DNA of 20,261 nt from Chrysochromulina tobinii (GCA_001275005.1 JWZX01002955.1:1-20261); one strand, 5' to 3'; shown: positions 6,935-15,847, numbered from the stretch's first letter. Numbers and translations: made by a program. The notes: generated by a model not told the origin, from the sequence alone.

Positions 6935-9136
6935 CTAAAACAACCTCCAAAGCGGCGTCTGCGGGCGCCCTTTGCTGTCGCGCGGTTTGTCCTCGTCTCG
7001 CATGGGCGTGAGCAGAGCACGGACTGATTCTCGCGACCGCAAGAGGTTCGAGCGCTCCACTTCCCACAGGGGCGTGGATACGCGCATGCGATCCAGGGGC
7101 GTGTACGTGCGGCGAAAGGTCGTGTCCTCCTCTTCGAAGAGCATGTCCAGCTGCGGCCCCAGCATGGTGACTGGACGAAGGATGACGGGAGTCCCAGCCT
7201 TCTTCAAGTTCGGGTTCGTGTCGCTCGGCTGAGCGCCCGAGCCTTGCAGCAGGTTGCTCCTGGACCTGTTGATGCTCTCGAGCGCATCAATTAACGGGTC
7301 GAGGAGCGGCGTCGAGGCGCTCTGCGTGAGCGACGCGAGCTTGTGAGGACCAACCTTTGAGACGCTTTTCCTTGCGAGGACATCCAGGTTGGAGAGGATC
7401 TTCCTGCCGCCTATGGGCGACGCGCTCGGCGAGACCAGGTGGCTGTGCGAGCGTTGCAAGCTCCGGGCCCACGGCAGCAGGGCAAACTCCGCATCTCCGG
7501 TTCTGGAGAACTCCGGTTCTGGGCTGCTCCCGAGCTTGGTGTTGTCCTCCTTCCAGCGCTTGAGCGAGCCCAGAGTGATGCGCTGGGAGCCGAACACCGG
7601 ATGCGGCGGAGGGGCGAGCTGCGGGGGCACCTCCCAACGCTGGACCGGCATGCTGCTATTGCGCGACTTAACAAACCTGTCCAGATCCTTCCTCTCCTCG
7701 GCCAGGTACTCCTCCTTGGCCCTCGCCGCCCGTTCGGCCGCGGCCTCAATATCCGCCCTGACCTTTGCGGCCACGTCCACTCGTGGCCGCACCTTCCTTT
7801 CCTCCGTCGGTGGCGGGTTACGCATCGCCTGCCTAGAGCCCCTCAGTTTGACCGCGATCGGTTGGTCGCACGGCGTGTTCAGCCACCGCTCCAGTTGGAC
7901 TATGTCGATCTGCTTGCGCGGGTCGGCGCTCGACCTGCCCGAGCCGAGAGCGGCCACGTGCTCGTAAGCCTGCTTGGCTACCTTGGCCACCTCGCTTGCC
8001 CATAGGTCGCGACTCGCCCCATCCAAGAGCGCCTCAACATGGCCGAAGAACTCGGGCTTGCTGAGCTGCCTGTTCTCATCCACGTCCCACGCACGCATGA
8101 TATCCATCGGACCAATGTTGCAGCGCGCCATCATTTGTTGCATGAGCACGAGCAGCGTGTTCACGTCCCACACCAGAGAGTCGAGCGTGGTCCCCGGCGG
8201 GGGGAGCAGGCGCATGTCATCCGTGAGCTTCAAGCGACGGTCAAACGAATGCTTCTTGCCCCGGACGAATTCGTAGAACTCATCGAAGCCTATGCCCGCT
8301 CGGCGACCGTTGGCGATGGCCTTGAATACGTTGTCGAGCAACTTCTTCGTACCCTTGAAGCCAAAGCGCGTGCGCATCGCCTTGGTGAACTCCATGTCGT
8401 CGATGATGTACTCGTTCGTGGCGTCGTCGTCGAAGAGCTTCATGAGGTCGATGGTTTGCCCGCCGTGCTTGAGCAGGACCTCGCGCAGCTCGTACATAAC
8501 AGTCGGCACGTCCCGACCCTGGACCTCATCAACTGCCGTCTTGAGGCTCCGGTTCGACTCCGACTTGACGCCGACGTCAGCCGTCCACAGGAGCGACGAC
8601 AAGAGCGTCTTCGTCTCGACGTCGACTTCAGTGGTGCCGGCCTGTAACGACGCAATAAGCTCCGAGTATGTGACCGTGCCGGAGCAGTCGTGGTCGAGCG
8701 ATTTGAAGAGGTGATCTGCGACGCCGCCAAAGCCCATCTCGGTCGCCGCTTGCTCAAACTCCCAAGCGTTCAAGTACCCTGACCTGTCCTTGTCAAATTT
8801 TTCGAATACGGTATTCAGCGTCGTTTCGCCAAATTTTTGAGAGGCCTTGTGCAACGACCACTTGAAGAACTCCTCGATACTGAGCTCGCCATCGCCGTTA
8901 TCATCGGCGGCATCGAACCACTTCCGAATCTCCTCCCGACTGTGCTTGGCGTGCACGGACGCAGGTTGCATTTTGAGGAATTCTTCAAAATCGAGCTTCC
9001 TGTTCGCATCAAGATCGTATTCGGCGAAGCGCGACGCATCATTTGCCGTGTCCTGTGCGAGACCTCGACTGAGCTCTTGGCGGCGGCGCAGCTCCGAAGC
9101 CGATACGGACTGAGCTCCGGCGGCGAGCCCTTTCAT
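6935..9136 (-). CDS. EF-hand calcium-binding protein, 733 aa
   Basis: Single uninterrupted frame. Canonical EF-hand loops are visible at residues 41-52 (DLDANRKLDFEE), 78-89 (DDNGDGELSIEE), 115-126 (DKDRSGYLNAWE), 148-159 (DHDCSGTVTYSE) and 351-362 (DVDENRQLSKPE). Degenerate ones lie near 236 and 273. A basic/acidic helix (~455-500) follows. The Ser/Pro-rich C-terminal third repeats short TPLW-like motifs (STPLWEVER, QTPLWRLF), perhaps partner-binding. It is probably a cytosolic or axonemal calcium sensor or scaffold; no enzymatic domain is seen. The start is the first Met of the frame; no intron is needed. It is divergent from the gene at 9479, sharing a ~340-bp spacer. The EF-hand call is firm; the cellular role is unknown. 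Confidence 0.88.
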   Translation of the reverse strand: MKGLAAGAQSVSASELRRRQELSRGLAQDTANDASRFAEYDLDANRKLDFEEFLKMQPASVHAKHSREEIRKWFDAADDNGDGELSIEEFFKWSLHKASQKFGETTLNTVFEKFDKDRSGYLNAWEFEQAATEMGFGGVADHLFKSLDHDCSGTVTYSELIASLQAGTTEVDVETKTLLSSLLWTADVGVKSESNRSLKTAVDEVQGRDVPTVMYELREVLLKHGGQTIDLMKLFDDDATNEYIIDDMEFTKAMRTRFGFKGTKKLLDNVFKAIANGRRAGIGFDEFYEFVRGKKHSFDRRLKLTDDMRLLPPPGTTLDSLVWDVNTLLVLMQQMMARCNIGPMDIMRAWDVDENRQLSKPEFFGHVEALLDGASRDLWASEVAKVAKQAYEHVAALGSGRSSADPRKQIDIVQLERWLNTPCDQPIAVKLRGSRQAMRNPPPTEERKVRPRVDVAAKVRADIEAAAERAARAKEEYLAEERKDLDRFVKSRNSSMPVQRWEVPPQLAPPPHPVFGSQRITLGSLKRWKEDNTKLGSSPEPEFSRTGDAEFALLPWARSLQRSHSHLVSPSASPIGGRKILSNLDVLARKSVSKVGPHKLASLTQSASTPLLDPLIDALESINRSRSNLLQGSGAQPSDTNPNLKKAGTPVILRPVTMLGPQLDMLFEEEDTTFRRTYTPLDRMRVSTPLWEVERSNLLRSRESVRALLTPMRDEDKPRDSKGRPQTPLWRLF

Positions 9137-9478
9137 GTCGCCGTCTTCGAACCCTCGCGATGCTACGGTCCGCGCGGGTGAAACCGCTCAAACTTCTCAA
9201 AGATGCTGCTGCTGCGGTTCAACACAACGCGCGCACACTCTCCGGACCCCCAAGCACGAGGGCCACTGTCGCTATGGACGGAGGTCTCAAAGATGAAACA
9301 TCCCGGGAGCGCCCAGCGACAATCGGCTCAGGCGCTACCGGTGAATCGCGAGCTGCCTGCACCCAGCTGCGTAGTGGTCGGGGTGGTTTGGGGCGGGGTC
9401 GAAGCGCTCAATACGGCGTGCGGCAAGTTCCACATACGCTGAAAGTTTGAGAGCGACTGGCTTCGTCCGGCCAACGAA
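9137..9478. promoter_or_regulatory. Divergent intergenic region (putative bidirectional promoter)
   Basis: This 342-bp spacer lies between two head-to-head genes and must contain both promoters if the starts are right. No TATA box, tandem repeat or conserved block stands out. The role is inferred from gene orientation only. Confidence 0.4.
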
Positions 9479-10814
9479 ATGGCCGAGCGCTCAACAGTGT
9501 CTGCGCACGCGAAGCTGGCCGTGGGAACCTCTGCGCTGCTAATACAGCCGCCGGCGCACCACATCCCATCGCCCATGCTCGCTCATAAGGGCGCTCGCAC
9601 GCATGAGCCGCCGGCACCACCACCGGCTAGGACGACTGACTCGGCGTACGCTACGGAGATGCCGTGGATTGAGGAGCGCGACGACCCGAAGATGGAATGG
9701 GTGCGCGAGCTCGGCCCAGATACATCGTCGGCCCCTCCATTGAGAGCCATGAGCAAAAGAGCCGATATGACGAGCGAGACCCTCTCTGGCATGGCCAACA
9801 TGAGCCGTCCCATGCCGATCTGGATACCGCCGACGCAGAGGGACGAGGCGGTACGCAGCGACACCCCGAGCTCGCAGGACATGATCCGCCACCTCAAGCG
9901 CATGCAATGGGCCACGCAGCGGGAGCACGAGCAGCGCCTCCAGAGGGAGCCGTGGAGGCGGCAGCGCCCGGCAGATCATGAGTGGACTGTAGCGCAGGCC
10001 CGTGCGACGCTCAGCGCGCCGGTGACGCTGCGTGGCGAGATCATCGATCTGCCGCCGCCGAGCGTCCCCATATTTGACGCCTTCCGCGAGACGAGCCGCG
10101 CCGCAACCGCGGCCCCGCTCGATGCCGCGGACGCCGATGTCGCCGCGGCGCCTCGATGGAGGTCGCTGGCCGCCTGGGCCGCCCAACACGGCGCCCAGCG
10201 AGGGTGCTCCGGGCAGTACGGGTCGCGGCATGCTCGACAAGATGGTTGCGGGCGCCGCCTCGAGCCTCGCGGTAGGCCCCTTCCCGCCCACAGCACCCGC
10301 TGGGATGGTGTCCCTCGCGGATGCGCAACGCCTCGGTGCTGCGTACGTTCGGGCCCTCTTCCCTCGTCCGAACGTGGTGGGTTCCCTCAGCGGCAGCGGC
10401 AGCCCACGCGCGCCGTCGCGGCGGGACGGCGCGCGGCGCACTGTGCCGCACGTGGAAGTGCAGCCGGCCGCCTTCCCCAGCGCCATCTTCTCGACCGAAT
10501 CGGTGCTCGGCGACTTTCTCGGCCGCTCGAGCTACGCGCAGAACACGAGCGGTTCGTCAGGTTCGTCAGATTTGATCCTCGGGCGTCCGATGGCGTCGCA
10601 GGCGCCCATCTTCGATCCGCGGCTCGCGCGCGCGTCGTCGCCGCCCATCTCGCCCGTCTACCACAGCTCGCCGCGCGCCCAGGCCAAGCCGCGCTCGTAC
10701 GGTGCCTCGCCGCGCAACATGCCCACGCGCCAGCCGCTGGCGCATCAGAGCGGTGAGCAGCTGCCTCCTGCGTATCGGCACACGGCGGAGTATATGTTTG
10801 GGCCGCTGGTCTGA
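9479..10814 (+). CDS. Unknown proline-rich protein (two exons or one frameshift)
   Basis: The start ATG has good context (gaaATGg). The first frame runs from MAERSTVSAHAKLAVG through a Pro/Arg-rich region with the short helix DMIRHLKRMQWATQREHEQ to about 10160. The remainder, TGRGMLDKMVAGAASS onward to AEYMFGPLV, is in another frame and ends at 10814. A 55-bp intron, GT at 10162 to AG at 10216, would join them and give 426 residues, but it is shorter than any other intron here. An assembly indel or genuine frameshift is possible. The C-terminal third is rich in Ser/Pro/Arg and likely disordered. I do not recognise a domain. It is head-to-head with the EF-hand gene, so co-expression is possible. 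Confidence 0.6.
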
Positions 10815-10935
10815 ACTTCAGTATTTATCCAAAAATCGCGCCTCAAACGAAGCGCCTTCCCGAGCACCCGGCGTTTCGTTAATTCGCATGAGGCGGGGCA
10901 TATCGGAGTGAGTCGGCGAGCTCATCTGCGCGTCG

Positions 10936-11745
10936 ATGTGGTTTGCCCCGCTCGCCACGATCTCCTTCGGTGCAAGCATCATTTCCGTGCGCTGCCCTCC
11001 ACATCCACGTGTTGCTGGCAGCGTACGTGCGCTCGCAAGCAACGCCGACAATTTCGGCCGTGATCCGAGATCCTCCTTCAACTCTGTGGTTGCCGACCAC
11101 GAATGGGCGGCGGGCCATCGGCCGGGTTGCATTGAGGCACTGGGGAGCGTGAACCAGCTACAGGCGGCGCTGGATGCTGTGCCACGGGGCTCCCTGGTCG
11201 TCCTCAAGTTCGAACGCGACGGTTGCAAAGCCTGCATCGCCACAGCGCCACTGTTTGAGCAGATGGCCAAGAGGCTTGGGAAGCGCACAGGCAGCCGCTT
11301 CTTCACGGTGGACACGCTGGCGCATAAGGAGTTTTGCCGGGATCAAGTCGGGATCAAGGCGGTGCCGTGCGTGCACATCTACCAGGAGAACGCGCTGAGA
11401 CGCACGCTTCAAATCAGCCCCTCCAAGTGGCCGACATTCCGAGAAGCCGTCGAGGCGCTCACTGTCGACCTGTACCGAAGCCCATCCCAGGGAGTCCTCG
11501 CGAGGCTCAGGTCTTGGACCAGGATGGGGCTCGAGCAGGATGCAGCTCAGAAGGCGCTCACCGCAGTCCGTCTCGCCTCACAAGACCCGAAGCGAGATAC
11601 TCGGAGATTTCAATCTGCGAAGCGAGATGCTCGGACCATCGTTTTCGAGGGCCTCGGTAATCTGGCTAAGGAGCCACTGGGCTGGCTCGTAGGTGCCAAG
11701 CCCTCGCCGCTGACGAGCACTTCCAAGGACGTGGACTCCACATGA
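10936..11745 (+). CDS. Thioredoxin-like protein, probably organelle-targeted
   Basis: The 269-residue protein has a hydrophobic/Arg-Ser N-terminus (MWFAPLATISFGAS) compatible with a plastid or mitochondrial leader, ending before ~55. The thioredoxin fold follows: strand SLVVLKFERDG, redox motif CKAC (97-100), helix LFEQMAKRLG, strand FFTVDT, and the cis-proline signature KAVPCVHIY (Pro ~144). The motif is CKAC rather than the classical WCGPC, with Gly in place of Trp before it, so it is an atypical thioredoxin. The C-terminal ~90 residues are a basic helical extension of unknown role. It begins 121 bp after the upstream gene stop, on the same strand. The fold is well supported; redox partner and compartment are inferred. 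Confidence 0.8.
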   Translation: MWFAPLATISFGASIISVRCPPHPRVAGSVRALASNADNFGRDPRSSFNSVVADHEWAAGHRPGCIEALGSVNQLQAALDAVPRGSLVVLKFERDGCKACIATAPLFEQMAKRLGKRTGSRFFTVDTLAHKEFCRDQVGIKAVPCVHIYQENALRRTLQISPSKWPTFREAVEALTVDLYRSPSQGVLARLRSWTRMGLEQDAAQKALTAVRLASQDPKRDTRRFQSAKRDARTIVFEGLGNLAKEPLGWLVGAKPSPLTSTSKDVDST

Positions 11746-12124
11746 CGTGAGCGCCAAGGTGAGCGCTTTCGTACGAGAGTAGGTGTAGCACCGCGTGTTC
11801 ATAGAACATCCTTTGGGTGGGGCAACCGTACCGCTGGAGGTCGGCATCGGCTCTCGCGTTGTGTCGGACTCTCGCGTTGTGTCGGACTCTCGCGTTCGAG
11901 TCACGAGTGCACGTCCGCGAGACCGCGAGCGTTCGCTCTATTTTAAGGGCGGTACAGACAGGTACACGCCATCCGGGTGCACGCGGGGTGCCGGTGGCGG
12001 CCCGGGGCTTTCTTAAGGCCCGTAAGGACACAGGTAACGGTCACAGCGCGCACACCGGCACGCACACACGGGATCGGGAACAGCGACTTTACCCCGCCCC
12101 CGGTCGCAGGCGAGTTACGGCGAG
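11746..12124. other. Convergent intergenic region with 18-bp repeat
   Basis: It lies between the stop codons of the thioredoxin-like gene and the membrane-protein gene, so it holds two 3' ends. At 11851-11902 the 18-bp unit ctctcgcgttgtgtcgga occurs twice, plus a partial third copy. No gene is supported here. Confidence 0.55.
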
Positions 12125-12967
12125 TCACCCTCCAACCTCAGAGGCCGGCATGCGTCCGGTCGCTTGCACGCGACCCGCCACAATCCGTGTCAGCTGCGTC
12201 AAGGCCAATCCGACCGAATAGGCCCAGCCCGCGAATGACTGGAGCCGGGATGCGCTGCCCCGCTGGCCAAGACTCGCAACGGCCGCGGAGAGGGCGAGGC
12301 TCGCCGTAGCCACGGCCATCAGCCTTGCGAACCGAGCCGGGAGCGGTGTGCGGTTCCCGAACCGATCGACCCTGGCGCTCGCGCCGCCGCTGCTCCAGTA
12401 GATGGAGTGGGCGGCGAGGAGGACGGCGGCTCCAGCGTACGTCCCTCGGTGCAAGAGCCACACGCCCAGCGCGTCGGCAGCCACCCGGAAGCGCACCAAG
12501 GCGGACCATGCGTTCACGTCGGAGAGCCGTTGCACCGCCTCTTCCTTGAGGGCGACCATCTCGTCGTCCGCTGGGCTCAGGTTGTGCACGAAGTTGTCGA
12601 TCAGGATCTGGTTGGGTGAAGCATCCATGACGGCGAGCACGCTCGTGGCCTGAGCCTCGATGCTAGTGGAGACATCACGCACGGCAGAAGGACCAAAGTC
12701 GCACAAGAGCGCGAGAGCTGTGGACGCCAGCATCGCATCCATGAACGGTCCGGGAACCGCCGCCCATGCAGCGTTGGCCAGCTGCGCAGCCGCAGCACCG
12801 TACATCATGGGCAAGACCACCAGCGGCTTACTGGCCGTTCGAGCCATGGCCTGTGGCACATACGGCTTGCTCGGCGTCGCGCGTGGAGCCGGCGCGTGCC
12901 CGGAGCACTCAGGGGCGCAGCCGAGGAGTAGGAAGATCGCTGCTAATCCATGTGCTACTGGTACCAT
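12125..12967 (-). CDS. Predicted multipass membrane protein with signal/transit leader, 280 aa
   Basis: The N-terminus MVPVAHGLAAIFLLLGC looks like a signal peptide. It is followed by an Ala/Pro/Ser/Arg-rich stretch, reminiscent of the bipartite leaders used for secondary plastids. Hydrophobic segments follow at about 55-90, 175-195, 210-230 and 238-258. A soluble acidic stretch between the first two contains IDNFVHNLSPADDEMVALKEEAVQ. I do not recognise the family. The single frame has no intron. It is convergent with the thioredoxin-like gene. Thylakoid or plastid-envelope location is a guess from the leader only. Confidence 0.65.
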   Translation of the reverse strand: MVPVAHGLAAIFLLLGCAPECSGHAPAPRATPSKPYVPQAMARTASKPLVVLPMMYGAAAAQLANAAWAAVPGPFMDAMLASTALALLCDFGPSAVRDVSTSIEAQATSVLAVMDASPNQILIDNFVHNLSPADDEMVALKEEAVQRLSDVNAWSALVRFRVAADALGVWLLHRGTYAGAAVLLAAHSIYWSSGGASARVDRFGNRTPLPARFARLMAVATASLALSAAVASLGQRGSASRLQSFAGWAYSVGLALTQLTRIVAGRVQATGRMPASEVGG

Positions 12968-13353
12968 TTTTTGCTCTCAGTATCAGGCGCTGTCACGGCG
13001 TATTAGCGAGCATGCAATGGAGGTTTGGGGGGAAGGGGGGGGAACGCGGTTTTCAGAGGAAGTTGCGGGATTGAAAGCTTGTGTGAGGGGGACAGGTCGC
13101 AAGTACCAAAGTTCGGTAACCGGGTCCTTCGAAACAGAAACGTACCTTCCCTACCGCCTACGATCGGGAGCGCGGTTGGGTGGGTGGGAGCAAGCAGCAC
13201 GCAACGATGGCACGCGACGACGGTGTGGCGTGAGATATGGGCGTGAGGAGTGGAAGGCGACCAATCAGATGCACGGCGATGAGCGAGGCGGCAGGGACTG
13301 GGGTCGGAGCGCACCGGTGCGCTCGTGCGCACCTGCTGGTGCCACACGCTGAC
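12968..13353. other. Intergenic region containing a copy of the ~157-bp intron-like repeat
   Basis: It lies between the membrane-protein start and the stop of the minus-strand exon ending at 13354. Bases ~13181-13332 are a near-identical copy of the intron at 14685-14841. The remainder (12968-13180) shows no gene. Confidence 0.6.
13181..13332 (-). mobile_element. Intron-like repeat, copy a
   Basis: Nearly identical to copy b across its length, with donor CAG|GTGCGCACGAGCGC intact. The 3' end reads CACCCACCCAACC and lacks the terminal AG, so it could not be spliced as an intron here. It lies just past the stop at 13354. Confidence 0.6.
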
Positions 13354-14094
13354 TCATGACGAGAAGGATCGCGCCACAAGTTGCCATCGCGAATAGTGCG
13401 CCACAAGCGATGCCTGTGCAATGTCGACGAGCACCTTGGCCTGCGCCAGCATGCCCGAATGGTGGAGAGCCGATGCCAATCCGAAAAAGGCGCAAAAGTC
13501 CCTGTCGCCTTGAGGATACCGGATGTCGGGAACGCTGAGCTCTTGCGAGCTCGAAGCGCTCAACCGACTCCCGGCACTATCAGAAGCGTGAGCGGAATCC
13601 CGTGACCCGGTAATTCCAGTGACGGCCGTAGCGATCATAGGTGGCACCGTGTCACGGGACTCGACGCTCGAGGGAGCTGCTGCGCCTGGTTGGATTGGCA
13701 CCTGTCTCCCCAACCACAAGGATGTCTTGCACATTCCAAGGGTCTTCACCCAACCTTCGCCCTTTTGGGCAAGCACCCAGCTCTCGGGGACGGGGATGCC
13801 CGGACCACTGGCTAGGAAGCCCATGTAGGTGTACCTGGGCCGACAGCGGACCTTGACAGTCTTGTCGGTATGTGCTCGGGACACCTTGAAGCGCACGAAA
13901 TTGGCTTCCAGGGGCACCCATCCGGACCATCCATGGCCGTGCTCGAGGTACTTGGGCTCGTATAATCGGGTGGCCTCTTTCTTTGCCAGCTGTGCAACGA
14001 GGCCCTTGGGGGTCACGCGGAACTCGTAGTATGCTGCGATGTGCCCCTTATAAGGGTCGGTTTTGGTCCGAGGTCGCATCTGATTCGAAGCCAA
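13354..14094 (-). CDS. C-terminal exon of an unrecognised protein; possible cysteine-peptidase-like segment
   Basis: The open frame starts right after a stop that overlaps a plausible acceptor (CTTTAG|TTGGCT) and runs 247 codons to TGA at 13354-13356. The first half has patterned, globular-looking sequence (HIAAYYEFRVTPKGLVAQL, HGWSGWVPLEANFVRFKV). A Ser/Ala-rich linker follows, then IRYPQGDRDFCAFFGLASA and LHHSG, where a Cys before a small-residue helix resembles the start of a papain-like peptidase fold. That reading is weak: no His/Asp partner is evident in the short remainder. It may belong to the same gene as the SWIM segment upstream. Confidence 0.55.
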   Translation of the reverse strand: MASNQMRPRTKTDPYKGHIAAYYEFRVTPKGLVAQLAKKEATRLYEPKYLEHGHGWSGWVPLEANFVRFKVSRAHTDKTVKVRCRPRYTYMGFLASGPGIPVPESWVLAQKGEGWVKTLGMCKTSLWLGRQVPIQPGAAAPSSVESRDTVPPMIATAVTGITGSRDSAHASDSAGSRLSASSSQELSVPDIRYPQGDRDFCAFFGLASALHHSGMLAQAKVLVDIAQASLVAHYSRWQLVARSFSS

Positions 14095-14224
14095 CTAAAG
14101 CCAGGGACGACGCCGGATGACCCCTCGGAATGTACCCAGCTTCCAACCTGCGAGCGTAGCACGAGCTTGACCTGAGGAGCAGCAGCATGTAACGATGGCA
14201 CGCGACGACGGTGTGGCTGCTTGT

Positions 14225-14420
14225 TGATTGGTGACTGCGTCGTGGTGTACGTGTTGTAGCCCCCCAGTGGCATGCACGACAGGCCCCAGTTGTACCGCAT
14301 CGGGAGTTGGCTGTCCTTCCAGAACTTGGTCAAGTAGGACGCGCACGTGCGTGCGGCTCGCTTGCCCACATTCAAGCTCCTGACGCCGCTCCTCCTGACG
14401 CTGCTCTTCTTGACGCTCGG
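14225..14420 (-). CDS. Probable exon with basic N-terminal part (boundaries uncertain)
   Basis: The frame reads SVKKSSVRRSGVRSLNVGK, then TCASYLTKFWKDSQLPMRY, then NWGLSCMPLGGYNTYTTTQ. Composition and aromatic pattern look like protein rather than noise. Downstream it runs into a truncated copy of the intron-like repeat (about 14170-14220). Its splice sites could not be fixed, so the link to the 14094 exon is not shown. Confidence 0.4.
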
Positions 14421-14499
14421 CTGCACCGCTCGGCGCGTCAGCAGCGGCCGATTGGCAAAGGAGGGGTTCGAGCCCTCGGTTGAAGGTCGTCATGGCCTA

Positions 14500-14684
14500 T
14501 TGGCCTTAGCGCCCTCGTCGTCCTCGTCGTTCTCGTCGTCCAGGACTTCCAGCCTGATACGCACTGAGCATCAGTGATAAACAGGGCTGTGACTGCTATA
14601 GTGTGGGAGCAGTTGCTCGAGACCTTGTAGCCCTTGCAGGTGCAGATGAGCTCGGCAGGGTTGAGCTCGCTGGAGATGAAAGAG
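14500..14684 (-). CDS. SWIM zinc-finger exon, possibly of a MULE-type transposase relic
   Basis: After an acceptor (CCACCCACAG at 14685) the frame reads SFISSELNPAELICTCKGY followed by KVSSNCSHTIAVTALF. This is the CxCx8CxH SWIM pattern, a zinc-binding DNA/protein interaction motif common at the C-terminus of MULE-family transposases and in some chromatin proteins. The frame then falls into a low-complexity run; a different frame encodes the acidic stretch DDENDEDDEG, so a frameshift or missed intron follows. No DDE catalytic core is seen upstream, where instead intron-like repeats lie. The SWIM motif is good; transposase origin is a guess. Confidence 0.5.
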
Positions 14685-14841
14685 CTGTGGGTGGATGGGA
14701 GCAAGCAGCACGCAACGATGGCACGCGACGACGGTGTGGCGTGAGATATGGGCGTGAGGAGTGGAAGGCGACCAATCAGATGCACGGCGATGAGCGAGGC
14801 GGCAGGGACTGGGGTCGGAGCACCTGTGCGCTCGCGCGCAC
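14685..14841 (-). mobile_element. Intron-like repeat, copy b (157 bp)
   Basis: The sense strand starts CAG|GTGCGCGCGAGCGC and ends CTTGCTCCCATCCACCCACAG, so the repeat has its own donor and acceptor. A near-identical copy lies at ~13181-13332 and a diverged one at 14866-15020. It contains CATCTGATTGG, a branch-point-like site. It immediately precedes the SWIM exon. Confidence 0.65.
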
Positions 14842-14865
14842 CTGCTGCGAGCGTAGCAGCTTGAC

Positions 14866-15020
14866 CTGAGGAGCAGCAGCACGTAACGATGGCACGCGAC
14901 GACGGTGTGGCGTGAGGTATGGGCGTGAGGAGTGGAAGGAGCGAGAGGCCTACTCGGGCAAGGAGCGAGGCGGGACGGATTGGGTTCGAAGCACCGGCGG
15001 CCGGTAACGCAGAAACGCAC
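14866..15020 (-). mobile_element. Intron-like repeat, copy c (155 bp)
   Basis: The sense strand starts CCAG|GTGCGTTTCTGCG and ends TGCTGCTCCTCAG. It shares with copies a and b the block CTTCCACTCCTCACGCCCAT and the following CACACCGTCGTCGCGTGCC. Only 24 nt (GTCAAGCTGCTACGCTCGCAGCAG region, 14842-14865) separate it from copy b. That sequence also recurs in near-identical form beside the partial copy near 14150-14171. Confidence 0.55.
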
Positions 15021-15364
15021 CTGGCGCAAGCGCTGCACCTTGCGGAAGATGCGCGGTCGGCCTGTGGTTGAACCCAGGCGCCATGCGAGGCTGCGGTCGG
15101 CCTGTGGTTGAACCCAGGCGCCATGCAAAGCTGCGGCGACATGTTGACGTCGAGCTCGCGCGTCGTGCTAGCGGCCATGCCTTCCACCAGACTCGACCGA
15201 GGGCCTGCGCCGAAAACGCGAAAAGCAGCCCTGGGGCACCAACTGGCGGGCCGCCAGCGCGGCTTTTTGAGCCTCAAGCGCGCTGTGGGTCTTTCGGTGC
15301 CTTCTCGGGACCAACTCACAGTTGAAAAGGTCGTTTCTGAGACAATTCACACTCATCGGGAAAA
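15021..15364. other. Region upstream of the RidA-like gene with a 40-bp tandem duplication
   Basis: A 40-bp unit containing gtcggcctgtggttgaac is repeated twice at about 15053-15132, the copies differing by a few bases. The rest holds no gene I can support. It is presumably the promoter/5' region of the plus-strand RidA-like gene, and possibly the 5' part of the minus-strand SWIM gene. Confidence 0.5.
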
Positions 15365-15841
15365 ATGCGCTTCGGAGGCTATCCAGTCGGCTCGTACCTC
15401 GCGGCCATAACGCTCATCGCCTGCGCTGCCGCGTACGAGGCGCGACGTGCACCAAAGCGCAAGCTCAGACACATCCACACGGGCAAGGCCGCATCTCCGG
15501 GCGTCGGCCACTACTCACAGGCGATCGTGCATGGGGATCGCATGTATGTGATTGGGCTTCTGCCGATCACGCCTGCGGGCGAGAAGCTTGGCAGCCGCCC
15601 GTTTGCGGAGCAGGTGCGCCAGGTGTTCAGCAATCTCAAGGCGATCCTCGAAGAAGCGGGGACGGACACAGACAGTCTGCTCTCAGTCCGCGTCTACATC
15701 ACGGACATCGACTGCTGGGCCGAGTTCAACGCGTTGTTCGCGAGCTTCATGGGCGCCCACAAGCCGGCGAGGTGCGTAGTCCCGGTTCCCGTGTTGCATT
15801 ATGGAACTGCGCTGGAGCTCGAGGCCGTCGCAGCCATCTAA
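15365..15841 (+). CDS. RidA/YjgF/YER057c family protein with N-terminal leader
   Basis: Bacterial and organellar RidA proteins are trimeric enamine/imine deaminases that clear reactive 2-aminoacrylate-type intermediates from pyridoxal-phosphate enzymes. The 158-residue protein has a 35-40 residue leader (hydrophobic LAAITLIACAAAY, then basic RRAPKRKLR) ahead of the domain, suggesting organelle import or membrane insertion. Family features seen are VGHYSQAIVHGDRMYVIG, the helix VRQVFSNLKAILEEAG, the strand VRVYITDI, the catalytic-type Arg in KPARCVV (136) and LELEAVA with Glu ~152. The usual SGQxxxxPxTG loop is altered to IGLLPITPAG, so activity may differ. No close partner gene is evident. 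The family call is firm; substrate and location are inferred. Confidence 0.88.
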   Translation: MRFGGYPVGSYLAAITLIACAAAYEARRAPKRKLRHIHTGKAASPGVGHYSQAIVHGDRMYVIGLLPITPAGEKLGSRPFAEQVRQVFSNLKAILEEAGTDTDSLLSVRVYITDIDCWAEFNALFASFMGAHKPARCVVPVPVLHYGTALELEAVAAI

Positions 15842-15847
15842 GCCTAG

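Noticed and set aside
9539-10486. Minus-strand 315-codon frame opposite the proline-rich gene
   Set aside because: Arg-rich shadow composition. The plus-strand frames have better start context and a more protein-like sequence.
14464-14480. tRNA T-arm-like ggttcgagccc
   Set aside because: No matching acceptor, D or anticodon arms within tRNA distance. No tRNA or rRNA gene was found anywhere in the window.
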